A DNA stretch of 64,000 nt. Origin: Oxyruncus cristatus (lineage: Eukaryota > Chordata > Aves > Passeriformes > Cotingidae). The stretch lies in NCBI GenBank assembly GCA_013399855.1, contig VXAY01004102.1, forward strand, positions 930,594-994,593. Direction: 5' to 3'. Numbering within the stretch: the stretch's first letter is position 1; each line of letters opens with the position of its first letter. Positions 47,411-59,900 of the stretch are shown in pieces. The notes under the pieces were generated by a model. The model worked only from the letters and a program-made list of their open reading frames with translations. It ran no database searches and was not told where the DNA came from. The position numbers and the translations under genes were made by a program.

Positions 47411-49822
47411 CTGGGGCTCAAAAAGCAAAAGAGAAGATGTAATAGGAAGAGCAAATGGAGCCACAGACCTGGAAGCCTTGGCAATGTGGAAAAAATAAGA
47501 AAAGGGGGAACACAAAGGTAGAAATATATTGGAGCGTTAAGAAACCTGAGTTAGGAAAGGAAACTGAGACTGGTGTGATGGAGAGATTGAGAAAGAATTG
47601 AAATCATCACTGGGAGCAGGAGACCAGATTAGTATCAATTTTTTGAAGTGGCTGAGGGACGATCAGAAAAACTAAGAGGGGTTACCAAGGTGAGAAACTT
47701 GGATGGAAAAGAAGAATATTCAAAGAGGAAAGTGAAGAAAAACTAAAAGATTGAGGAAATAAATTCAGATCTTAAGATGAGACGTTAGAAAAAGAGAAAG
47801 TCAAGGAATCAAAAATCAGCTCCAAGGCTTTGGGTCCATATTGGTTGCATAGTAGGCTTTTGCTGGGGAAAGGGAGAAAAAGAATAAGGTAAAAATTACA
47901 CTTTCTTCTAAGAGGGAAGATGAACAATAGGATAAGTGATAAAGAACAGCAGTTGAAAAAAAAAAGTGCAAAAAGTGCCTTTTGTCCAGCTTACATTTGT
48001 TCTTTTTGTTTAAATTTTCTAGGACATCACTTTTATAGTTAAGCAAATCTAATATGACCAGAAGATAACAGATTGAATTGGAAATACAGGATACAAATTA
48101 CCAAATAATATCAGATCATCACTGAGTAATTAGCAGTACATCGTTTCTTCTGCTGGAGAAAGTGACTTGATGTGATTTGTACAGTACTTGTAAGCAATTA
48201 GTTTCTAAATGAAAAATGAAAATGGATAGTGTGTTTCATTTGCTTGTTCTTGAGAAAATAAGTAGGAAATCTTTTGGATTCCTTTCTGAGTTTATATTGA
48301 TGTTCAACTTAAATATGCCTAAAATCAATAATTAATTAGTAAAACTTAAATTTTCAGGAAATTTCAAAATTTTTCTAATGTATCTTTTCTTACATACTTG
48401 AGACATATGTTTTAATTAAGATAATGTTCCTGCAAGCATAAGAAAATATGCAGCAATATAATAATTAAAGAGTAAATAAATGTGCTGTTTTAAATATATT
48501 CCCAGCCTTTGATAGAACTGACTTGATTTTTCATGTAGAAATAGTTAATTGGAATGCACCTACCAGAGTATTAGTACTTTTCTATGAATATTTCAGACTA
48601 CATAACGTAGATTTGAATTATTGATGTTGAATTGGTTGTTCATACAACTTAATTGGTTTCTGCACTATTTTCCTATTGCCCCAGTATATCACATACATGT
48701 CACTGTGAGTGCATTATAGTACTGTGGTGCATGTTTATGGTCATAGGGCCTGGTTCATCCAGATCAGTCCCATTTTTTGAAATCCCTTTTTGAAGTCAGT
48801 AAATATTCTGCAGAATAATTTTTAAAAAAATGAAGAAAATAAAAAAAGACCAGAGGGGAAATGTGAGCTAGCTCATACATGTTTCTCAGCATCTTCTGGC
48901 CATTGTAATAAAACATTTACACATCACAATCTTAATTTTTTTTTTCAGGGAATTTTATTCTTTTGACTTGAATGTTTTCACTTCTTTGATATCTTCTTCT
49001 GAAATGATTTTACTGTCACTAAGCACATGATGATATTTTTTTTGTTCAACCACTGGTTCCTTGCAAAATTCACTGCATCGATTTGAATCCAATTTGCTGT
49101 ATGGTGGCACCTGTCTATATAATGTCAAACATTATTAGCCATCAGCTGCATTGTTGTCATTCCATACATAAAGAGAATTCTATTTTTTTTAAAAAATCAT
49201 GATAAGTGATTATACCAAATCCCTATTCCTTCATAAAGGCCCAGGACTTTTTAAACAATGACCTTATATGATGGGCTGTTTCCTGCTTCACTTGAAGAGA
49301 ACATAGTGTGTTGAAACTATTGTAAACTTTGAAGTACCAAGGTATCACCCTGCAGCTAACAATTCCTGTGTGAATGGCTGTGACCCGAGCCTGATTTGAA
49401 GAACACCTATGACGATTCAGATAATGGATTTCTGGTAAAGAATATTTTATGCAGTACAAAAAAAGATGGTATCAAAACTTGATAAAAGGAACTGGATGTC
49501 ACATAACACTACGTAACTTGATATGCCTTGATTTCCTGCCTGATGCTATTCTGTAAAGAGCAGAATTTGCCAATGATGTACAGGTAATCTGAGAGATCAA
49601 AAAATTTATAGGGGTTACATGCACTGGCCACAGATATCATTCTGATCTTGGGAAGGACAGGATTGAGGTTGTGATCACTTCCTGCTTCTGTGGAGCTAGA
49701 AAATAACTGGAAGGGGTTTCTTCCTGGTCACGCTGGCTTTTGGGCAGTCTTCCCTAGTAGAAACATGAAAAGCTGTCATAAACTCACTCATATGGCTATG
49801 ATATAAAATACTAAGCACGTAC

Positions 49823-50048
49823 ATGGCAAAAGCTCCTTTGCAGAGTTTCTTATTGCCACTTCTCTCCACGTATCACCTTCATCCTTGTCTTCTGCAAGCC
49901 AGCACTCTATTGGGAGACAAATCTCTTCATCAGAAAGAGGGACTACTCTTTCAAGTCTGACTTCCTGCAGGTACCAACTGGGATCATTTCCAGTGTTGTC
50001 ATGGCCAATGCGGATTTTATATAGCTGCCCAAGATCTCTGAGGTTAAT
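49823..50048 (-). CDS. Multi-PLAT protein, exon 2: PLAT A, C-terminal half
   Basis: This exon covers residues 56-130 and the first base of codon 131. It starts in phase 0 after an ACAG acceptor and ends CCAT before GTACGT. It supplies the second half of PLAT A: the strand LGQLYKIRIGHDNTG with the conserved His-Asp turn, the aromatic SWYL, and the closing IECWLAEDKDEGDTWREV, which matches the family pattern of Trp-Leu followed by an acidic stretch and Arg-Glu. All of the usual C-terminal PLAT landmarks are present, so PLAT A looks intact. The alternative donor at AC/GTGCTT three bases downstream would add one codon and keep phase, so the end is uncertain by 3 bp; GTACGT is the stronger site. 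Confidence 0.95.
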
Positions 50049-50751
50049 CTGTAAGGAAGAAAAAAAAAGATTACAGATTTTAATAACAAATTACAGTGTT
50101 CTCTTTGAGCCATCCTTCTTATACTGAACATGCAAGCTAAATGTGCAGCTAATGTGGACTAGAGTAATGGGGTTTTTTAGAAAATGAAGCCTTAATATAC
50201 AATGAATCCCAGAGCAGTCAAGAAGAAGCCTATGGAGTAGTCTGCAAGTGTGATTTTATTGACTTCAGTACAATATTATTTAAAGTGACTAAAGGGCTCA
50301 GACATTCCAGACTGTTTTTAGACCTCTTCACAAAATCCAGTTTCTAGTGTTATAATGTAAGTCTCTAGTTCTAGACAAATACTTTAACAAGCAGGAATAA
50401 TTTCAGTCATTGCTGCATGAAATAATATATTTGGAATCCATGCAGTTATCATCAGCAGAGCGCTATTAACTATTCCTAGCACTTATCAGTCTTCTAGGTT
50501 TCTCTTTGACTTCTGTTTTTATGTGCATTGGTGCCAGGCTTAACTGTTTCTGTAAGTGCTGATGCCACACTGCAGCAAATTTGAACAATAAAACATGACT
50601 ATGTCACATTGAATACTGCAGCCTTGAAATAAGAGCCACTATCTTTTGGGTTGCAGAAGTTTTTTGAGCAATGCTGATGGCAAGAACCTAAGCACAAAAG
50701 CAGGGTTAACTACTTTAATTTTCAGTACCATGTTTGAAAGATCATGGTATT

Positions 50752-50916
50752 TGGGGAAAAAAAAAAACCGAGAAAAAACCAGAAAAAAATAGTTTTTTCT
50801 TTTACCATTGTAACAATTTTGTACTCCCTCTCANCTGGGGAAAAAAAAAATGAGAAAAAAACAGAAAAAAATAGTTTTTTCTTTTACCATTGTAACAATT
50901 TTGTACTCCCTCTCAT
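50752..50916. repeat. About 83-bp direct duplication with an N at the junction
   Basis: Two near-identical copies run from GGGGAAAAAAAA to CCCTCTCA (about 50753-50833 and 50837-50915). The single undetermined base of the window, 50834, lies exactly between them. Copies differ only in the A-run lengths and a few bases. An assembly join or sequencing artefact is more likely than biology. Confidence 0.9.
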
Positions 50917-52157
50917 CAAAACAAAAAGCAAGCAAACAAAAACCAGACTGACAAACAGTTAACACCAACATTGTCCCAACAGTCCAAATCAACAAAAAAG
51001 ATTACCTAAGGTCTGTGTTTGGAGGTCGGTTGTGTCTGTTCTGGATGGTAATATTAATGTTTGCCCCAGAGCGAGAGTTTCCCCTTCAATGTTCTTTACA
51101 AAGGAAGACTACAGAGTAATGCTCCTTGTCTTCGTGGAGCCAGGAAATGTCAGAGACACTAGAGACATATCCCTTTCATTCTTTTGTGGAAACATTTTCT
51201 GAGGCAATGACACAGGTTAGTGCAACACTGACATTTCTTGATCACAATGACCACCACAGAAGAGAGTCTTGCAGCCCTAACTGAACACCATTTCCTTGCA
51301 TCCTTGAGGCGAGCCCAGCACAACTCAGTCTCATAGGGTGGGTGAGATCATGACACCTATGCTAGTAGTATTAAGTCTGCACAGAGTCACACTTATGACC
51401 ATAGTAGTAGGTTTTGCTATATTAAAACAGTATGTTAAAGTAAGATGTGCTAACTGAAGATATAATTATAGAGCTAATGCAATAAAACCATGTACATCAA
51501 AAATGTGCTGCTAATACTCACAGCAGAATTACAGCAAGAGATAAAAAGTGCTCTGAAACTAGCCAAAAAATGTAGTCAGCCCATAGGCTAAGTTGCCATA
51601 ATTACCCTGTCACCCAGCTATAAAACAGAGACCTCTGCAGTGGGCAAGGGACTACTAAGGTTGCATTGCAAATAAATAGAAAAATATATTAGAACTCTCA
51701 CCCTTTATCTCACCCTTTATTGCAAACTGAATAAAGTATGGTGCTCTCCTGAAATCTAGGCACTGGCTGCTATTTGTGGTGCAGAAGTGTTAATGGGCAA
51801 TTTAGTAAATAAAACATCAAAACCTTGTGACCTCATCTCCATAATTAAATTCTGGCATAACCCTGTTGCAAGAGAAGCATCACAGCCATTTTTTTGTACA
51901 GTATTTATTACCATGATTCTTGGTTAGGACCAGGAAAGTCTGTCAAAGAACATCTTTCAACTTCTGAAGCATCTAATTAGTCTTTTGTCTATGAAGCAAT
52001 CTGAAACTATTAATAAAACAAATTATATATATCTATAGCATACATCATATGAGATGGCTCAAAAGTGAAGCTATAATTGTCTTAATTATATTTATCATAT
52101 TATACTGAAGTTATTGGGTTTTGTTCAGAAGAAAGTCTAAGATGGTAGATATATTTC

Positions 52158-53295
52158 CAGGTAAATTCCCCTGGAATGACCAGGGACATCTTCCACCAGA
52201 CCAGGTTTCTCAGAGCCCCGTCCAAACTGATCATCAATGATTCCAGGGATGAGGCATCCACCACCTCTGTGGGCAACCAGTTTCAGTGTGTCACCACCCT
52301 CATTGTAAAAAACTTCTTCCCTGTATCTAGTTTAAAACTACCCTCTTCAGTTAAAAGCCATTAACTCTCACTCTATCACAACAGGCCCTGCCAAAAGCCT
52401 GTCCCCATCTCTCTTATGATGATAAAATCCTAAAATCATCAAGATTGGAAGAGACCTTCAAGATCATCTAGCACCACCACAATCACCCCTAAACCGTATC
52501 CCCAAGTGCCACATCCAGATGCTTCTAGAACACTTCCAGAGACAGTGACTTCACGATGCCCCTGGATAAATTATTCCAGTGCCTAACCACCCTGTCAATT
52601 TTTTTCTAATATATAATCTGAACCTTCCCTATTGCAACTTTTGGCCTTTTCCTCTCATCTTTTCACTTGAAACTGACCCCCACCTCACAACAACCTTCTT
52701 TCATTAAGCTGGTCTAGACAGACAACATCCACAGTCTTTCCCTCACACTAAGCAGGTCAGGTTGGTCAAGCAGAACCTGCCTTTCAATCAACCCATATTG
52801 ATTGGTTGATTGGGCCTGATCCCCTGATTGCCCTGAATGTGTCATGCAATGGCACTCAGGGTGATCTGCTCCATGACCTTCCCTTGCAGCAAGGTCATGC
52901 TGACAGGCCTGTAGTTCCTAAGGTCATCCTTCTGATCCTTCTTACAGATGGGTGTTACAGTTGCTAATTTCCAGTCCCTTTGAAAAGACTGGAAATAAGC
53001 CCTTTTTAAGTATTGAAACACTGAAATAAGGTCTCCCCAGAGCCTTCTCTTATTCAGGCTGAGGAGCCCCAACTCTCTCAGACTTTCTTCATAGGAGAGG
53101 TGCTGTAGCCAGATGACCACTTTTTTTGGTCCTCCTGCTCCTGCTCTTGTCCAGCAGACCCTTCTTATGCTAGGGGCCCCAGAGCCAGATGCAGTACTCC
53201 ATGTGGGGTCTCACCAGAGCAGAATAGAGGGGCAGAATCACCTCACTTGACCTGTTGGCCACATAGCAGCTGATGTTTGGCAGACCACCGGTACA
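52158..53295 (-). mobile_element. CR1 LINE (outer copy), split by a second CR1
   Basis: The outer CR1 is on the minus strand in two pieces. The 3' piece is 52158-52420 (plus-strand landmarks CTCAGAGCCCCGTCCAAACT and GGGCAACCAGTTTCAGTGTG). The ORF2 C-terminal piece is 52990-53295 (plus-strand AATAAGGTCTCCCCAGAGCC; ACTCCATGTGGGGTCTCACC). The minus-strand peptide [20 protein letters not shown] is the CR1 ORF2 C-terminal signature. The two pieces would abut at a TCTTA/TAAGCCC point if the inserted element were removed, so this is one copy interrupted by insertion. No functional ORF remains. Confidence 0.85.
52421..52989 (-). mobile_element. CR1 LINE (inner copy) nested in the outer CR1
   Basis: The 3' end is at about 52421 (plus: AAAATCATCAAGATTGGAAG, then ACCTTCAAGATCATCTAGCA). 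The plus-strand 3' UTR part runs to about 52720. Beyond it, and directly adjacent, is the reverse-transcriptase finger region, whose minus-strand translation includes [20 protein letters not shown] and [18 protein letters not shown]. The segment between RT fingers and 3' UTR is missing. The inner copy has the same orientation as the outer one and must be younger. It carries no intact ORF. Confidence 0.8.
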
Positions 53296-53342
53296 ACTGA
53301 GGAAAAGACATTATAAAAATAAGCACATGTAGGAGAGCTGAC

Positions 53343-53392
53343 CAAAAACAAAACAAAACAAAACAAAACAAAACAAAAAAAAAGAGAGAGAG
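53343..53392. repeat. (AAAAC)n plus (GA)n simple repeat
   Basis: About seven AAAAC units run into a poly-A stretch and four to five GA units. Confidence 0.92.
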
Positions 53393-56300
53393 GTATAGAA
53401 AGCTCTGTCCAGACCATTAGGTTTTTGAATAATCTCAAAATTAATTCAAAACACAGAACACTGCCAAGCTAATAACACGCTTAGTAATATGCTTAATATT
53501 TTGCTTAATACTGTTTCTGACTAATTGTTTATGGGTGTTCTTGGTGGGGGGGGGAAATTGTGTTTATTCTTGGATGGAAATTGAGACAAGAATGTCAATG
53601 GCAGAGAGCAAATCAACTGTATATGATGTTCTGAAAGATACATAATACAATTACAAATTTAGTTTCAGTACCAGTTGCATTTTTGGAACAATTTTTCTTG
53701 CTGTCGGATCAGATATCACATTGGTCTCTCTGTGCTATTGACTTGCTAACATGTTAGTTTTTGTCAATTGGAATCCCATCAAATGTGTGTCAAATTTTGC
53801 TCTTGCATTGAAATGCAGAGGAAAACACTGTTACAAGACAGTAGAGCTAACGATATTCTTTTGACAACATAAACACTGTGTCTTAAGGTTGCTTCTTCAT
53901 TTCTAGTGTTGACTAAATTGCCTTGAACTTCTGCATGACTTGAAGGCAACCTGTCATCTAGAAATCTGCTATCACAGCCAGAACATGAAAAAAGTTGTAG
54001 AATAAAGTTGACTTTGTTGCCTCGTAAACAACCTGCTTACAGAAACCTTAGTCTAGCGGCTCGATATTCCAGCGCCACAGATGCAAAAGTAACATTCCAT
54101 TTTATATGGAAACAGCCATTCTGATAAAAATGTAATAAAAGTCAAAAGAGGAAAGAATGGGTCCCAGGATTAAAGCATTGCTCTGAAAATCAAGTAACTA
54201 GATTCTACTCCTGAATCTGCTTTAGGCTTTCTGAGAAACATTACATAGTTCACAAGCCCTCTTTGCTTCACTTTCTCAACTATACAACAAGAAAAACATT
54301 TACATGTCTTCTACAGGGACATTGCAAAGCTGTCTTCATAAATTTTGAGATCCTCTGGAAAAGACAAGTCGAAAATTCTGTAATTTTTTCTAAAATTTTC
54401 TGTTCGTTTTGTGTTAGTTGCTGTTGTTCCATAACTCAGTCGAGAGATCAAAAATTATCAATTGTAATTCTCTCAGCTAGCTTTGTAAAGCTTGTATTTT
54501 TGCTCAAGGATAATGTGATCTCATTTACAGTCACCTGGTCTCTCATACAATCATGCATTTTCTGTTGTGACTAGCGGAAGTTGTGCAGACAGAATAAGGG
54601 AGGAATAGCAACAACCTTCTCAGCAAATACATTGTAAATCTACTGAAGAGTGTGGCGAATATAACAAAGACACTCCTCCACTGCACTGTGGGTGGGTATT
54701 GCAGCAACTCAAACCTCCTAAATTACAAGGGTACACAGAGATAGAAGACTGATGAATTTTGGGATAGTTCTACACTGCCCTGAACAAATCTGTTAAGAGT
54801 CCTAACCACTGTACACCTGAGTTAGCACAGTAGTCCCTCAGACTGGCCAATCCTGCTTCTTATGGCACCTTGCTGCTGGTGAGCACTGACCAGCAGTATT
54901 GCAGCACAAGTAGCAGCTTGAGACTAATCTTTGCTGGTCTCTGGAACAGAGTATTGCCAAAATCATCAGACATCAAATCTTCAACCAAAGCACATGGTCA
55001 AACCATTGCAGAGTTTCAAACATCTGTTGATTAAACACATTAAAAATTGGCTTGCAAAGTGTCTTCCTGTCACTTCTTCAGACTGATGTAGCAGAGTTTG
55101 GACATGGATGGAAATTCAAAGTCAGGTTCTATTCTGATGTGGTTTACATCAGGCACATACAGAACATAAGTAAGACCTAAGCTGCAGAGATAACCAACAA
55201 GGGCATGGAAACATCTCTTTGAGGTCTAGGAGTAACACAAACATCAGATTTTCTTAGGGATGGCCTGTTACAGAGATCTTCTACAAATGCCAACCTTACG
55301 CTCTTCACAGCAAAAGTTTTTACAAAACATTCAAAATATCATCTACAGTTCATTTGTTGGTTGATTGTGAAACTCCTTCTGATGCATCAACCCATTTGCA
55401 TCAAGTTCTGTGATAAGTTCTAAAGGGAATGGACCTCATACAGGCCTTGCTTATGTGACAGACTGCCAGTACAATGATAGCGGCAGTTCTATTATCTTTG
55501 TAGCATTTTTCTTCACTGTTATAGGCAATAATATTAACACATCATATTTTATAGTGTCAGTACCAGTACCTCTTATTGAAAAAACTGTCCACCACTTTGA
55601 AAAGGGCAACAATTTCCAACACAGCTGCTTTGCTTCAGCCATAGTCATATTCTAAAAATTTGCAAGCAGTTAAACTAAATTGACCTGCTAATCCATACAC
55701 CTATATACTTTGCTCATCGCTACTATTTATTTTTGTACAAGCATAGGACTAAATTATCTTCTTACCAAAGGCAGTGGGAACATTTTCATTAAATGCATTA
55801 GAAAACTTGGCCTTACTTTTTGAAATTAAAGATTAACAAAGCTCATATTTTACAATTTGTCTCTCGGTATGAATTGAAATCCAGGTTTATCAGCAAGAAA
55901 TTCTTCCTAAAGTGGATGCGAGGACTAAATTTTAATTCCACTTCTAAATGAGCTATGCAAATACACTTTTCGGTCCCTGGCACACCTGTGATATTTTGAG
56001 TGGAGTCAGTATGACCTATTTTCATGTACTTAAGATGTTTAGCTAGGTGAAAAGTTAAGTAAGTTCCTTGTCTGAACAAGAAACTGTTCAGTGAAAAGAT
56101 ACTTCCATAAAAGGAGGGAAAGAATATATGTAGTGACCCCATTTCTCTTTTGTATACTGCAGTAAGCAAAATAACGTCACTGCATTCCTGTTGTACATAA
56201 AGTATCCTGCAATCTCTTTGATATAAACTCAGGCTAGCATGAAAAACATTTGGAAAATCAACACTTCAGAGGCAGCTGCACCAAAGTCCCAATTCCTAAC

Positions 56301-56927
56301 ACATCCACTAGATAACATGCTCAACAGGCAGTTATTAATTTCATGTAAGGCCACTTCATTAACAGAATTTTAGAGAAGTCACATACAGCAACTGAATTCC
56401 CAAAAGAAAGAAAAATCATTGACTGCATTAGTTTGACTTCTACAACATCTGCACATAATGAAGAAATCTTTGGAAGTAGAAGATATTTTTTAATTGTGAG
56501 CATGCAGCTAATAACTGTTGCCAAAAATATCATAACTAATGTACCAGTGTAGCACCCAGTATCTACCCATGGTGCTTGCTTTTTCCAGATGTCTGAATTT
56601 AGCCAATTTGTTAATTGTGCCCAAGAAACTTGACACAGTTGCACATTAACTAAAGAATTAGAGTATGTCACAGGTGTTCACACAGAAACTTAAGTCTTAT
56701 GAAAAAGGGTGGATATAGACATTCAAGGAGTAGGATTAAAGGCCACACAAAAATGAGCATTATTTTTTCCCACTTTATTGTTTCTTCAGTCACAACAAGA
56801 AACTGGGTAAACAAAAACTTCTCATTGCACACTGACATTTAAACACTTTCTTTTCCAGTCCACTCTAACTCTGAAAGAACTTTTTTTTTAGTGGGTGATT
56901 AATCAAATTATGCCAAAACCAAGTACC

Positions 56928-56993
56928 TATATATATATACACTCAATGCATACATATATATTTATATATACACACTCCATACTGCAGTACATA
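56928..56993. repeat. Interrupted (TA)n microsatellite
   Basis: CTATATATATATACAC and CATACATATATATTTATATA segments are separated by a few bases. Simple repeat; no function seen. Confidence 0.85.
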
Positions 56994-59900
56994 CTGAATA
57001 ATTACTGAACAAGTAGTACCAGATTCCCCACTCCCACTTCTTGAAGATGAGATGAGTTGTGGTTTGTGGTTTTCTCAAAGATTACTCGTGAGCTCTTTAC
57101 AAATCTTTCTATGTCATTTTATTGGAACAAGCTAAATTTTGCTTCATGCTCACCCTGCAGCTGATGGAGATCATTTTACATACTTCTCCTCTTTATCTCA
57201 GTAAGGAATGAGGTTCATCTTGTTATCATATACATTTCACAGGCAGAGACAGTTTCAAGTCAAGTTCAAGCCATGAGTATGACTGGTTTGTGCTGCCTTA
57301 AGTGTCTCTGACTAGCCTGGGTTTCCCTAGGTTTTATTCCACTGTTTCTGGACCTAAATGGCATTATGGCAAACAGGGAAAGCTGGAAAATAGCAGGACA
57401 CAGGCTATGCCCAGGTTTTAGGCATTGTCAGTCCCATGGTTAAGAGAGTGAATAGCTACATTAGTGCTTGTGTTCACTTTTGCAATCTTCCCAGTTCGGA
57501 AGGATTCTCACTGAGCTCATTTCAGGCTCTTTTATTTGAACAATGGGAGGAAAAGCATGAAAATGGATTTGTTTCAACCTATTTTTACAACATTTAGTTT
57601 TCTCCTCACTGCTTCTCATTTTACTTGAGAGATCTCAGTTTTGACTTATGAATGAATAACTACAAATCCAGGGTAAAGGAATGAAAGACACGCAATGAAA
57701 CACAATAGATTCTTAGAGTCTGTAGGGTTGATTCTAAAGAAAGGAGTTTTAGTTATTCATGTATAGGCTATTTAAAATCACTGTTAATTGTATTTAAACA
57801 GAAGGAAACCAAAATGAAAAAAAAACAGATAAACTTCTAAGTGTGACACCTTCATGTAAAGCAGTACAGCCTAAGGTGCACCTGATGAACACAACTCTTT
57901 ACAAACAAAGTACATTTAACTGGAAGGAAATAGGCTGGTTTTAAAGCTTTAACAATCTTATCACAGGAACACTGTTTGTTAATTTTTATTGATCAAGTTT
58001 ATTTTTAATGATCAAGTATCTCTGCAAGTATTAGGAGGAGCCCTGCTTTTCATGGACCTATATTATTTTTTGGTATTTGCCCTGACAGAGCATAGCAGTG
58101 TTTAAAGGATTGTTTATACAGATGAGGGAACTTTAAATCATGTGGCTGGGTGTGGCACCAGCTTTACAAATTAGAGAAATGGGCTCATGCAGCAAAATTC
58201 ACACTGAGGATAGATTCCAGTTTCCAGGGGTCCTAAAATATAATGCATGCTCCATGTTCTGTACTTGCAAACATGGAACAACTACTTTCCTTAGAAAGAC
58301 AACCACCAGCTACAAAATATAAAATAAAGTTAAAGCAAAGATTTTGAAAATTTATTAGGAAAAAATTTCAGCCTTTCTAGTAGAGTAATATAGTATTATT
58401 TAAGTTGACAATGACATTGACAATGTGTTGAGGTTGGTAAGACCAACACTGCCCTAAAGAAATTGCAGAGCCAATAATGAAGCAAACTCACAAAGCAAAG
58501 CATGGAAAAATTCTTGTTAAGGAGGTACTGGGTCCTGTCACTATCACTAAGGTAAGCAGTATTTTGAAAGCAGATCTACAGAACCAGTCAGTGCTTTTAC
58601 TGACTTCATTACTACTGGAGCAGCAGAACTTGTACCCGAAGGTATGGAATTATTATGTATTGAAGTAATAAAAATTGAGAGATTGCAGCTGGCTTTTACA
58701 GAAGATAATAGGCTTACAGTCTTCTGCTTAGTTGTCTTTGACACAGAAGGGAATATTTGGCATGACTAAACATTAAAAGAATACTTATAAAAAGAGTTTC
58801 TTTATCAAACAGTGTGTACACTCGTAAGAGATAATTCACCATGTTTCAAAGAATGATGATGCAGAATACAGGGCTACAGAGAATATAATTTACAATATAA
58901 TTAAAGCTTCAGTGTCTTGAGCTACTCAACATTCTGCCAAAATCAGTATTTTTGAAATACTGAGAAATAATCAGGGACTGTGATGACACCAGAAGAAAAT
59001 GCAGGAAACAGATCACAGCTGTGATCAAAGCTGTAACTTATGGTAGATTGATATCTTTTTACTGGAGGAGGAATGACTCTCAACAGAAAAATTATGCCCT
59101 AAAAACTATGTCTGAACAGTAAGAAAAGCAGAAAATTGTAGCCTAGAAGTAGTTTCTTGGAACACACAGGAACAATTGCAGAGCAGAAAGGGAAGTCCAT
59201 CAAAGTTAAACTCTGTTTTTTTAATGTTCCCATATTGTTCCTCCCTGACATACCCATCTGTACGAAAAATTGCTAGGCCTCAAGGGCAAATATTGTGCAG
59301 TTTACACACAACTGTCTTGCGAGAACCTAGAACCCAAGACTCCAGTCAGAAACAAGAACTTTCTCCGTCACAAATTACCTTCAGTGAATACCATCATATG
59401 GAGATGTCCAAGGGTAATAGCCTCGTTACACTCTACCTGCATTACACTGGAGTCTGGCCAGTTTTTAATTTAATTTACATAAACCTTAATCAGAGATAGC
59501 CAAGGTTAATGAAGTTACACTGGCTTTATACAGCAATACAAGTAACATCAAAATCAAGTTCTAAATGAGCAATGAAATCTCATAAAAGAGCGTAAGTTGA
59601 TTTACTCAAGCTTTAATATCTTTCTTTTTTCATTATTTTTATCTTTACTGAATATTCTTTATCTACTTTTAGGTATTCAAGTATGCAGTTTAACTGTACT
59701 TTCTTTCAGACTACTACTCTTGATTTTTATTCAGACAATCCAGTATGTGGTTTTGTCTCATTCTCTTTATGTGGACCATTTCTCTGTCATTTCTTATGGT
59801 TGTATTTTTGACCGGAGGAATTTTGAAATGATATGGTACTTTGATTGTTTTTCTGAGGCATGATTGCGCTTTATTTTTTTCCATTATATTATGCTGAACT

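Larger units (their letters stand above)
39656..49822 (-). other. Intron 2
   Basis: 10.2 kb of intron between PLATs A and B. It holds a GC-richer block at 45850-47050 and a possible CR1 remnant at 47315-47410. The rest is AT-rich. I found no further PLAT exon, and the exact phase match of exons 2 and 3 leaves no need for one. Confidence 0.75.

Noticed and set aside
52842..53120. 92-codon minus-strand ORF with reverse-transcriptase-like sequence
   Set aside because: It spans the junction of two nested CR1 fragments and is not a natural protein.
59176..59499. 107-codon plus-strand ORF in intron 1
   Set aside because: No domain or promoter context; the length is within chance expectation for 64 kb read in six frames.
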